Positions 56,932 to 64,000 of a DNA stretch of 64,000 nucleotides are shown here, in pieces. The DNA comes from Legionellaceae bacterium (lineage in GTDB: Bacteria > Pseudomonadota > Gammaproteobacteria > Legionellales > Legionellaceae), in contig JARGOS010000004.1 in the NCBI GenBank assembly GCA_029212505.1, positions 62,001 through 126,000 on the forward strand, read 5' to 3'. The first letter of the stretch is position 1, and each line of letters begins with the position of its first letter. Made by a program: the position numbers and the translations under genes. Under the pieces are notes generated by a model that saw nothing but the letters and a program-made list of their open reading frames with translations, did no database searches and had not been told where the DNA came from.

Positions 56932-58614
56932 ATGAAATTTTTTGTTTCGCTTAGCTCAAAGACAGCGTTATTCTCATCGATCATGGTGTTTGTTGCGACA
57001 TCTATGATAGCAATCATTGTTTTTTATTCAAGCAAAGCTTTTTTTCTTGAAAGTTCGATCGATAGCTTAAGCAGTGAAGCTACTTTATTGAGTGTAGAAA
57101 TCCAAAACTCGTTCGAACGTGTTACAAAAGATTTATTTTTTCTAGCGAATACGCCACCGATACAAGGCATTGTTCGAAGTTATAAAAATAACGGGGTTGA
57201 TGTTGAAGATGCGTCCAATCTTGAAGGTTGGAAAAAACGATTATCGGTAATTTTTCGTTCGATGTTAGAAGTCAATCCAAATTATACCCAACTGCGTTAT
57301 ATAGGTATAGCTGATGAGGGCAAGGAGATCGTTCGGCTCGATCGAAGTAGATACAATATTTATAAAATAAACGATCGTAGTTTGCAAAAAAAAGCGAGTC
57401 GACCTTATTTTAAAAAAGGTATTCAGGTAGCACAAGGTAGTATTATATTTTCTGATGTAACCTACAATCGAGAGAATGGAAAACTGCAATACCCTCTAGT
57501 ACCAACACTGCGAGTATTAAAATCAATTTATGATGATTCAACCGGCCGTGTCTTCGGGTTGTTGGTGATTAATTTAAATTACGAGCAGTTTTTAAGGCGT
57601 ATTTTATTGAATTCTCTCAGTGAACATAATCTTATTCTTTATAATTCACAAGGGGATTTTTTTGAATACAACAGCGAATATAAAACGTTAAAATTTACAA
57701 AGTCTGACGATGTCAATCAAGCCGGAAAAACACGCTCAATCGATACTATGATTGCTGGCTTAAAAAAAGATCGTGATAAAGTCTCCGTATCTCGTTCGAT
57801 TTATCTCATGAAAGGCACAAATCAAAAGGTGCTGACACTTATGATTGCCATCAATAAAAGTGAGTTATTTAAATATGATAAAGTGATTATTAATAATATT
57901 ATCATGCTGATTTTTATTATTTCTGTGATTGCAATAGGATTAACTTTCTTTTTCTCAAGATGGTTGATGAGAAATTTAAGAAATATGACCGTTTTGATTC
58001 AAAGCAGCAAAGTGAATCATAAGCACGATGAATTTCCGACGCAATTACATGATGAGGTCGGGGTGCTTGCACGCGCATTTTTGAAAAAAACAAAATTACT
58101 GAATAAGCTCGCACTCTATGATAACTTAACGGGGTTACCTAATCGTAAAAATCTCATGGATTATTTGAAAAAAGCACTCCAACGGGCCAAAAGAAATAAA
58201 ACGCTGCTTGCGGTGTGTTTTGTTGATTTAAATAATTTTAAACAGGTGAATGATACCTACGGTCATGATTACGGTGATGAATTGCTGGTTAAATTCAGTA
58301 GAAAAATGAAGTCTGCTGCACGAGCGAGCGATTTTATTGGGCGTTTAGGCGGTGATGAATTTGTGATAGTCATCGAAAACATAAAAAGTTTAGAAGATCT
58401 TGCCGCATGTGAAGCACGCTACGCTAAGTACTTACATTATCAATATCATATTAAAGATGTTTCATTTGACTTATCGGTGAGCATTGGGGTTTCGCTTTAT
58501 CCTACGCATGCGACCCACGTGAATGAACTCATCAAGCACGCCGATGCCGCGATGTACCAAGGTAAAGGATTAAAATCAAGGGCGTGGCGTATATTTAAGC
58601 CTAAAGCACACTAA
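56932..58614 (+). CDS. Membrane-bound diguanylate cyclase with sensory domain
   Basis: A 560-residue protein. Membrane helix at about 12-32, a periplasmic sensory region of double-Cache type (about 35-300; LRYIGIADEGKEIVRLDR, FGLLVINLNYEQF), a second helix (about 320-342), a HAMP-like linker and a GGDEF domain. The active loop GRLGGDEFVIVIE is intact, so it should make cyclic di-GMP. Substrate-site NLTGLPNRKNLM is present. No RxxD inhibitory site is obvious before GGDEF. It stands alone. Confidence 0.92.
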   Translation: MKFFVSLSSKTALFSSIMVFVATSMIAIIVFYSSKAFFLESSIDSLSSEATLLSVEIQNSFERVTKDLFFLANTPPIQGIVRSYKNNGVDVEDASNLEGWKKRLSVIFRSMLEVNPNYTQLRYIGIADEGKEIVRLDRSRYNIYKINDRSLQKKASRPYFKKGIQVAQGSIIFSDVTYNRENGKLQYPLVPTLRVLKSIYDDSTGRVFGLLVINLNYEQFLRRILLNSLSEHNLILYNSQGDFFEYNSEYKTLKFTKSDDVNQAGKTRSIDTMIAGLKKDRDKVSVSRSIYLMKGTNQKVLTLMIAINKSELFKYDKVIINNIIMLIFIISVIAIGLTFFFSRWLMRNLRNMTVLIQSSKVNHKHDEFPTQLHDEVGVLARAFLKKTKLLNKLALYDNLTGLPNRKNLMDYLKKALQRAKRNKTLLAVCFVDLNNFKQVNDTYGHDYGDELLVKFSRKMKSAARASDFIGRLGGDEFVIVIENIKSLEDLAACEARYAKYLHYQYHIKDVSFDLSVSIGVSLYPTHATHVNELIKHADAAMYQGKGLKSRAWRIFKPKAH

Positions 58615-58711
58615 GATTTGACTTGATTGTTTAAATCAGCGTAAAACCACTTCTTTTGCCAAGAAGCATAAGCTAAGATAGATGATTAAGATAAATTACG
58701 GATTGTAAATC

Positions 58712-59308
58712 ATGTTGCGACGTTATACTTTATTTACGGTTGTGTTATTACCATTGCTGTGTTCAAGTCTGTCTTCTTATGCAGCGTCATCTCAGAATGA
58801 TGCTTATCGAGATTTTTGGTATCCCCTCGATCATGGTATGCGTCTCAGCTATTGTTCTGAAGATCACAACGTTTGCGGCTTAGAATTGGCATCCAAATAT
58901 TGTCGTTTAATGGGGTATGAGAAAGCCTCGAAAGCGAGAATTGATCATAATGTGGGGTTAACACGCTATCCCGCTTCACCGAATCAGTGCAAAGGCTGGC
59001 GTTGTGATGGGTTTATGTTTATTTCGTGTGAAGAAAGTGTAAAAAAAGCGAAGACACCTGTATATGTGTATCGTTCGAACGATTTTGTACTGCCTCGTTT
59101 CAAAAATTACCGTGTGGATTGGTGCTATAAGAACCAAAGCGGTTGTGGAAAGCGCGCTGCCAATGCATTTTGTCGCCAGCAAGGTTATCGACGTGCGACA
59201 GCTTATGATAAGCAAGCCAACTTACCAGCAACTCAGACCATAGGTGATCAGGAGCTATGCTTCGGAAAAACATGCGATGGGTTTAGCCACATCACATGTT
59301 TCCGATAA
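58712..59308 (+). CDS. Exported protein with tandem Cys-rich domains
   Basis: A 198-residue precursor with signal peptide (MLRRYTLFTVVLLPLLCSSL..AA) and two related units of about 70-75 residues. Each has aromatic start, C, VCGLELASKYC or GCGKRAANAFC, GY.KA or GYRRAT, and ends C.....CDGF..I.C (CKGWRCDGFMFISC and CFGKTCDGFSHITC). The repeated six-cysteine pattern suggests three disulfides per unit. Unknown function; it could act outside the cell. It is convergent with the next gene. Confidence 0.8.
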   Translation: MLRRYTLFTVVLLPLLCSSLSSYAASSQNDAYRDFWYPLDHGMRLSYCSEDHNVCGLELASKYCRLMGYEKASKARIDHNVGLTRYPASPNQCKGWRCDGFMFISCEESVKKAKTPVYVYRSNDFVLPRFKNYRVDWCYKNQSGCGKRAANAFCRQQGYRRATAYDKQANLPATQTIGDQELCFGKTCDGFSHITCFR

Positions 59309-59313
59309 AGCGC

Positions 59314-59508
59314 TTATTTATCTTCTTTCTTTTTAGCCGCAGCTTTAGGGGCTTTTGCTTTAGCCTTAGGCGCGGCGGCTTTTTTGTGCTTAGCTTTATA
59401 TTCATCAGCAATTTCGCAAACACTTTTTTTAACATCTTTAAAAAGTTTGCCTGCCATGTTGCCAATTTCGCTTAGATCAGGAATCTTTGATTTTAAGTCG
59501 CTCATCAT
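59314..59508 (-). CDS. Small Lys/Ala-rich protein with histone-like tail
   Basis: A 64-residue protein: an N-terminal helical part (KIPDLSEIGNMAGKLFKDVKK) and a C-terminal tail of Lys/Ala/Pro (AAAPKAKAKAPKAAAKKK). Such tails are found in histone H1-like and AlgP-like DNA-binding proteins and in some membrane-active peptides. ATGATG at 59508 follows TGGAG. DNA binding is an inference from composition only. Confidence 0.7.
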   Translation of the reverse strand: MMSDLKSKIPDLSEIGNMAGKLFKDVKKSVCEIADEYKAKHKKAAAPKAKAKAPKAAAKKKEDK

Positions 59509-59625
59509 GTGCTCCAGTTAGTGATAGTGCTCTTGAATTACTGAGTACGATAGTTCTAGTATAGCTTATTAAATTACGTTTGCTTCATATGTTAGAATGC
59601 CTTATTTTTTCAAAAGGATCCATCC

Positions 59626-60477
59626 ATGAATACCATGAATAATCAAAATGAGGGTTATGGTGAATTAGGGCAATCAACATCTTATGATGTTGATTATAAT
59701 CCCGGACGCTTGTTTCCGATAGCGCGTGGCCCTAAATGGCAGGAGCTTGGCTTAAATCCTGATGCGTTACCTTTTGTTGGGTTTGATACCTGGAATCATT
59801 ATGAAGTGTCGTGGCTTAATTCAAGAGGTAAACCGTGCGTTGCCACAGCGAGCATAACGTATGATTGTCGTTCTCCCAATTTAATCGAATCTAAATCGCT
59901 TAAGCTGTATTTTAACTCGCTAAATCAAACCGTATTTGCATCGGTGGCTGCTGTAGAGGCACGCATTACTGAAGATTTAGCCGTGTGCTTACAAAGTCAA
60001 GTGGTTGTGAAAATTTTGCCATCTCAGGGCTGGCGTGTGTTTGAGGTTCAACCGCGTTTTGATGGTATATGTGTGGATGATTTAGATATTGCGTGCTCGG
60101 TGTATGATGTGGATCCAAATTTACTTGAAGCAGAAGATGACGTGGTAGAAGAGGTCTTATGCTCTGATTTACTGCGTTCTAATTGCCCGGTGACCAATCA
60201 GCCGGATTGGGGGAGCGTGAAAGTATCTTATCGCGGGCCACGTATTTCGCCTGAAAGCTTTTTAAAATATATTGTATCGTTCAGAAATCACCAGGGCTTT
60301 CATGAGCAATGCATTGAGCAAATTTTTGTGGATATCATGGCGCAGTGCAAACCTGAGCATTTAACCGTGTACGGGCGCTATACGCGGCGTGGTGGGCTGG
60401 ATATTAATCCGTACCGTACGTCGGGGCCTTTGATTGAGAACGCTTTAGATTTGAATGTGGGTTTAATGCGGCAGTGA
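59626..60477 (+). CDS. queF: NADPH-dependent 7-cyano-7-deazaguanine reductase
   Basis: QueF reduces preQ0 to preQ1 on the way to queuosine. At 283 residues it is the long, two-lobed (YqcD) type. Catalytic cysteine in LRSNCPVTNQPDWG, with ESKSLKLYFNSLNQT for substrate recognition and SFRNHQGFHEQCIEQIF as the second conserved block. Ribosome site AAAGGA. Other que genes are not near. Confidence 0.95.
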   Translation: MNTMNNQNEGYGELGQSTSYDVDYNPGRLFPIARGPKWQELGLNPDALPFVGFDTWNHYEVSWLNSRGKPCVATASITYDCRSPNLIESKSLKLYFNSLNQTVFASVAAVEARITEDLAVCLQSQVVVKILPSQGWRVFEVQPRFDGICVDDLDIACSVYDVDPNLLEAEDDVVEEVLCSDLLRSNCPVTNQPDWGSVKVSYRGPRISPESFLKYIVSFRNHQGFHEQCIEQIFVDIMAQCKPEHLTVYGRYTRRGGLDINPYRTSGPLIENALDLNVGLMRQ

Positions 60478-60557
60478 TAAAAATAATAGGCTATGTGACT
60501 TGATTCCGGCGCGTCATAAACTAAACTTTGTATTATGAATGGAGATGAGAGAATAAA

Positions 60558-61280
60558 ATGAATAATTCACACGCACTCAACGCGAATGATACCGGTATGA
60601 CATTATTGCACTTTGCAGCTATGCGTGGAGATAAAGAAAGAGTTCAGGCATTGTTGGCCAAAGGTGCTAATCCTAATCTGCTGAACAATGCAGGTGAGCC
60701 GCCTTTGTTTGCTGTGTTAAGGCTTTCGATGATGGCCGGGCCAGAAGTTATTCCGGAGCGTGAGGCAATTTTTAATGTGTTATGGGATGTCACGGCCCCA
60801 GAAATACGCACCGGCCAAGATAAACAAGGTGCGACGGTATTGCATTTGATGGCCGCCAATGGTTTTGATGGTTTAATGTGTGAAGTATTAGAAAAGGAGC
60901 CAGGGCTTGCTGCAAAACATAAGTTATACAATGCGCGTGAATATCCTATTCATACAGCGATTATCAACGGTGATCTAGCGGCGGCAAAAACATTGTTTGA
61001 TTTAGATCCCGCGACGCCTACGTACATGAACAGTACCGAACAGTTACCGCTTCATCTTGCCGCTCAATCCAGCAATAAAGAAATGCTCGAGTTTTGTTGT
61101 GCTAAGCATATCGATGAGATTGATAAGCCTGATCGAGATGGGAGAACCCCGCTTGGCTTGTTAAGAGGTCGTATGGACTTAACGGAGCAGGAGCAAAAAG
61201 ATTATGAGGTGTGTTTGCTTGCTCAAGGTGCACAACAAGAGCAAATAAATTCACGACGTACTTCTCGTGTGGAGTTTTAA
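60558..61280 (+). CDS. Ankyrin-repeat protein
   Basis: A 240-residue soluble protein made of about five ankyrin repeats: GMTLLHFAAMRGDKERVQAL, then NNAGEPPLFAVL, GATVLHLMAANGFDGLM, REYPIHTAIINGDLAAAK and EQLPLHLAAQSSNKEML. No signal peptide or other domain. Ankyrin proteins of intracellular bacteria are often Dot/Icm effectors, but housekeeping roles exist. It lies 27 bases before the kinase-like gene and is likely cotranscribed. Confidence 0.9.
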   Translation: MNNSHALNANDTGMTLLHFAAMRGDKERVQALLAKGANPNLLNNAGEPPLFAVLRLSMMAGPEVIPEREAIFNVLWDVTAPEIRTGQDKQGATVLHLMAANGFDGLMCEVLEKEPGLAAKHKLYNAREYPIHTAIINGDLAAAKTLFDLDPATPTYMNSTEQLPLHLAAQSSNKEMLEFCCAKHIDEIDKPDRDGRTPLGLLRGRMDLTEQEQKDYEVCLLAQGAQQEQINSRRTSRVEF

Positions 61281-61307
61281 GATGAGGTAATCAAGAGGAT
61301 CTAAATC

Positions 61308-63080
61308 ATGACTTTGACACGTGTTTTAGATGTACCCGTGAATCGAGAAAGAAAGCAGGCTGATGCTGCCCTAATCGCAGAAATCAATGCAAAGCTTTTC
61401 GATATTAATCAAGCGATTGCGCAGTATGATCATGTCAACGATGCGTATGACCAAAGTACCAGGCTTTTTTCTCTCGAAGAAGAAATACACGCATTATTAG
61501 AGCGTATACAAGCTTTACAACTTGGACCTTCTCAAGCATATATTTTACAGCATGTTCAAGCTGTTCATCGGTTCTTATCTCAAGAAATCGAAAGCGATTT
61601 TCAAGTTTTGATCTCGGGAAATGATCTTACGGGAGGAGTGCGAACGACACCGAGTGAATGGCATGTAGAGCCTCTGCCCGAGTTAAGTCTTGAGTTAGAT
61701 CGCTTTGTTCTTAATAAAAAAGGAGCGCAGACGCTTCAAACCAACGTAAATAACGCGGTTCGAGCGATTAATTATTATATTGATCTTTATCAGCATGAAG
61801 GTGTATCAGACAAATCTAAAACACTCGCAGTGATTAATCGCAAGATGAATACGTTGATTCATACTACGTCTAACTCGTCCAATCCAGTACTCAAAGGTAA
61901 GGTGAGAGCGTTTAGAAAGCACTTAAAAAATATTTTTTCAGAAACGCAAGCAAAGCAAGAAATTTTAGAGGCAAAATCTCCGACAACACTGGCTGCTTTT
62001 ATACGTAACATGTCGCAACCTGAAGTGCACATATTTACAGAGATTCTTATGCGTACGAATAATACGGTTCAGCTGAAAAATAAACTTAAAAGCTTTTATC
62101 CAGCACACCACGCAAGCAAAAAAGCGTTTGATGCGTATCTGGATACGCATCATATTGAAATGCTGCACACCGGAAATTCTAAAAATTTTACCGTTCATAA
62201 GCTAGGCACAACAGAAACCAAGGTTCTAAAAGTTGAATACCTTAGTCGACGTGGTAACGCCGCTGAAGTGAAACTACGGGATTGTGATGCGTTAGCTGGG
62301 GTTTTTACATTGCATTCTGTTCAAAAAAAAGCGGTATATTATCATCCTAAATTACAAAAAAAAGTGTCAGGAAACTTGGTGGTCACCGAGTTTTGTACCG
62401 GAAACAATGTAGAAGTACATGGACAAGACTTTAAAGACGATGATGAAGCTAGGCTGAAGGGTGCCGCGGATATTTTTACACAAATGTCAGATATTATTAT
62501 TCACATAGAGGCTGCAGGATGTGCTTTTCCCGATATGAAAGCAACCAATTGGCTGGTAGACTCAAGCGGGAAGTTAAGGGTTGCCGATGGAAAATCCTTT
62601 ATGTTCACCGACGCATCAGGAAACATCAACGAAGGTGGTATGTGTACGCAGTTCATGAGCGCTCCAGAACAATTAGGGCATGATTGGTTTGGTATTTCCG
62701 CAGATAAAATGCATGCTTATTTATTAGCAAAAAATTTATATCATTATTTAGTACGGGGAGATGAAAATTATTTATATGATGGCGAGCATTTAAAACTTGA
62801 TGCTTCGGAGTTTGATTTTTCATTACCTATCTTCAAAACAAGCACGGGGCAAGCGTATCAAGCCTTAATTGAACGTACCATGAAAATTCACCCAGAAGAT
62901 CGATTATCAGTTGGTGCATTTCAAGAAAGCATAAGCGCTATTCACGCAACGTATCAACAAGCAGAAACCGCGCAAGCGAGCATCCAGACGTCTCAAGATT
63001 ACAAAAAACGTGTACTGGAAACCCGTCAGGAAGGGAAGCCTGATGTAGGGCCAAGAGGTGATGAGACCTTTAAACCTTGA
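61308..63080 (+). CDS. Eukaryote-like protein kinase, effector candidate
   Basis: A 590-residue protein. Residues 1-280 are helical and unassigned. Residues about 290-545 fit a protein kinase: VLKVEYL with K308 as the beta-3 lysine, catalytic loop AFPDMKATNW (D409, K411, N414), DFG-equivalent VADGKSF (D427) and activation-segment SAPEQ (A452-E454), with MKIHPEDRLSVGAF matching the late kinase helix. HRD reads FPD, so it is divergent but keeps every catalytic residue. The glycine loop is weak. No signal peptide; ribosome site AGAGGA. Host-directed phosphorylation is likely but unproven. Confidence 0.75.
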   Translation: MTLTRVLDVPVNRERKQADAALIAEINAKLFDINQAIAQYDHVNDAYDQSTRLFSLEEEIHALLERIQALQLGPSQAYILQHVQAVHRFLSQEIESDFQVLISGNDLTGGVRTTPSEWHVEPLPELSLELDRFVLNKKGAQTLQTNVNNAVRAINYYIDLYQHEGVSDKSKTLAVINRKMNTLIHTTSNSSNPVLKGKVRAFRKHLKNIFSETQAKQEILEAKSPTTLAAFIRNMSQPEVHIFTEILMRTNNTVQLKNKLKSFYPAHHASKKAFDAYLDTHHIEMLHTGNSKNFTVHKLGTTETKVLKVEYLSRRGNAAEVKLRDCDALAGVFTLHSVQKKAVYYHPKLQKKVSGNLVVTEFCTGNNVEVHGQDFKDDDEARLKGAADIFTQMSDIIIHIEAAGCAFPDMKATNWLVDSSGKLRVADGKSFMFTDASGNINEGGMCTQFMSAPEQLGHDWFGISADKMHAYLLAKNLYHYLVRGDENYLYDGEHLKLDASEFDFSLPIFKTSTGQAYQALIERTMKIHPEDRLSVGAFQESISAIHATYQQAETAQASIQTSQDYKKRVLETRQEGKPDVGPRGDETFKP

Positions 63081-63110
63081 ATTTAGATTTTATTTAAACC
63101 AAAGTGTTGT

Positions 63111-63911
63111 TTATGTTGTTTCTTGGGTGGTGCCACAAATGGCCTCAATCGATTTTTTCCAACCTGAAAAGCCTTTTTCGCTCATTAAATGCCATTCTGG
63201 AGGGGGAGATTTTAAAGTCTTGTTTAAAATATAATAAGCATGATCGCAATGATTTAACATGGAAAAATCATTAAAAGAGTCGCCAATTGCAAACGTCGTG
63301 AATTTTATATCTGCATACATCGTGGAGAGTACAAACTTTAGGGCGGCGCCTTTGTTGTTGTTTCGAGAGGTATAGGTTTGAAGAAAAGAATCACTGGCGT
63401 CATAAAAAATATTATGTTTGCGGAGTTGATTCTTTAAGCGCATGAGCTCGGATGTTGATAAATTTTTGATATAAATAGGTTCAGTAAAAAATCTAATTTT
63501 AGATAATTTTTCATTTTCAGCAGATAAATTAATATCAGGAGGCAGTCGATTCATTTGGGTTAATAGCGAACTAATAGGGCTAAACGTTTTTAATAAGGCA
63601 AGATCAGGCTTGATGTTGCCTGACTTTAGTAAATAATAATCATCGATGCATATCACGTCGTGAGATGGGTAAAGCGTCGCCAAAGGGTGTCGAAAAAGTA
63701 TGCCTCCGCCATTTTCGATGATAAATGGTCCGGGTAAATTTAAGTGATGGTTGAGCGAGATGATTTCATGTGCCGTTTTAGCGGTTGCTAAAATAAGCAC
63801 AATGCCGGCATCATTTAATTGACTAATAACGGATTGAATGCGCGAAAAATCAGGATTCAGCTCATTTATAATGCAGCCATCAACGTCGGAAAAAAGTATT
63901 TTCTGCATCAT
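63111..63911 (-). CDS. HAD-superfamily phosphatase, mannosyl-3-phosphoglycerate phosphatase-like
   Basis: A 266-residue HAD hydrolase of the Cof/MPGP class. Motif I FSDVDGCIIN, motif II in ILATAKT, a type II cap, and motif IV IGDSFNDFSML. FIIENGGGILF is typical of mannosyl-3-phosphoglycerate phosphatases, which finish synthesis of the solute mannosylglycerate, though sucrose- or trehalose-phosphate phosphatases look similar. Start codons ATGATG at 63911 follow closely on the stop of another gene at the window edge. Confidence 0.8.
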   Translation of the reverse strand: MMQKILFSDVDGCIINELNPDFSRIQSVISQLNDAGIVLILATAKTAHEIISLNHHLNLPGPFIIENGGGILFRHPLATLYPSHDVICIDDYYLLKSGNIKPDLALLKTFSPISSLLTQMNRLPPDINLSAENEKLSKIRFFTEPIYIKNLSTSELMRLKNQLRKHNIFYDASDSFLQTYTSRNNNKGAALKFVLSTMYADIKFTTFAIGDSFNDFSMLNHCDHAYYILNKTLKSPPPEWHLMSEKGFSGWKKSIEAICGTTQETT

Positions 63912-63912
63912 A

Positions 63913-64000
63913 TTATGCTATCGAATGGCTTAAAATTTCAGATTTTATCAGCGCTATCAATTGCTCTTCATTTTGTTTTGAAAAAACCAAGTTATTAAAT
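63913..64000 (-). CDS. C-terminal end of an upstream gene (partial)
   Basis: On the minus strand the last 88 bases read NNLVFSKQNEEQLIALIKSE and end in SHSIA with a TAA one base before the HAD start. It looks like the closing helix of a protein, such as a glycosyltransferase, but 28 residues are too few to assign. Confidence 0.45.
   Translation of the reverse strand, partial: FNNLVFSKQNEEQLIALIKSEILSHSIA

Overview
The window comes from a Gram-negative gammaproteobacterium, most likely of the order Legionellales (Legionella, Coxiella, Aquicella or Berkiella type). This is inferred from gene content: a Tol system, Lnt and LptE, RluB, RlmD and long-form QueF, a BarA/LetS-type hybrid kinase with a CsrA-family protein, a PPi-dependent phosphofructokinase, and several eukaryote-like or effector-like genes (ankyrin repeats, a protein-kinase-like protein, a papain-like cysteine protease candidate, an HD-domain protein with an MGGC start, large orphan proteins). 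No rRNA, tRNA, CRISPR array, transposase or integrase was seen. By eye the plus strand is G/T-rich across most of the window whichever strand the genes use.

Layout. 1-3797 (minus): hisC-phhB-rsfS-rlmH-mrdA, with mrdA cut by the window edge. 3924-8132 (plus): fabY-type ketoacyl synthase, an HTH-GHKL ATPase-STAS-like regulator and an orphan gene. 8180-13419 (plus): ruvB, tolQRAB and an S1/P1 nuclease coupled to tolB where pal is usually found. 13408-14835 (minus): divergent csrA, a PAP2-family membrane protein and a small protein. 14916-17520 (plus): saccharopine dehydrogenase and an ALDH7-type dehydrogenase. 17595-19022 (minus): mltD. 19402-21954 (plus): an 850-residue effector-like gene with opposite strand composition to its surroundings and a very GC-rich 3' end. 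22092-24275: a pilin (minus) and a coupled amidoligase/glutamine-amidotransferase pair (plus). 24438-30324 (minus): DegQ-like protease, truD, pfp and the hybrid kinase. 30407-35231 (plus): gltX, coaX, an HD-domain protein and exported msrAB. 35265-40014 (minus): two orphan genes, rluE, acr3, a HIT protein, a membrane protein and a cysteine-protease candidate. 40436-46493 (minus): holA, a small exported protein, lptE, leuS, lnt. 46677-49464: orphan and small exported proteins and a DUF1868-like 2H phosphoesterase. 49529-55753 (plus): yciO, trpS, rluB, rlmD, relA. 55781-63911: acyltransferase-like membrane protein, diguanylate cyclase, Cys-rich exported protein, lysine/alanine-rich protein, queF, ankyrin protein, kinase-like protein and a HAD phosphatase.

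Housekeeping genes form compact, often translationally coupled operons (hisC/phhB, tolQ/R/A, trpS/rluB, membrane protein/HIT/acr3), broken by singletons that look like host-interaction or niche genes. The most promising leads are the amidoligase/GATase pair, the C16/H191/D206 cysteine-protease candidate, the ankyrin-kinase pair, the HTH-GHKL-STAS regulator, the strand-discordant effector gene with its GC-rich tail, and a two-copy hairpin repeat found both times between convergent genes.
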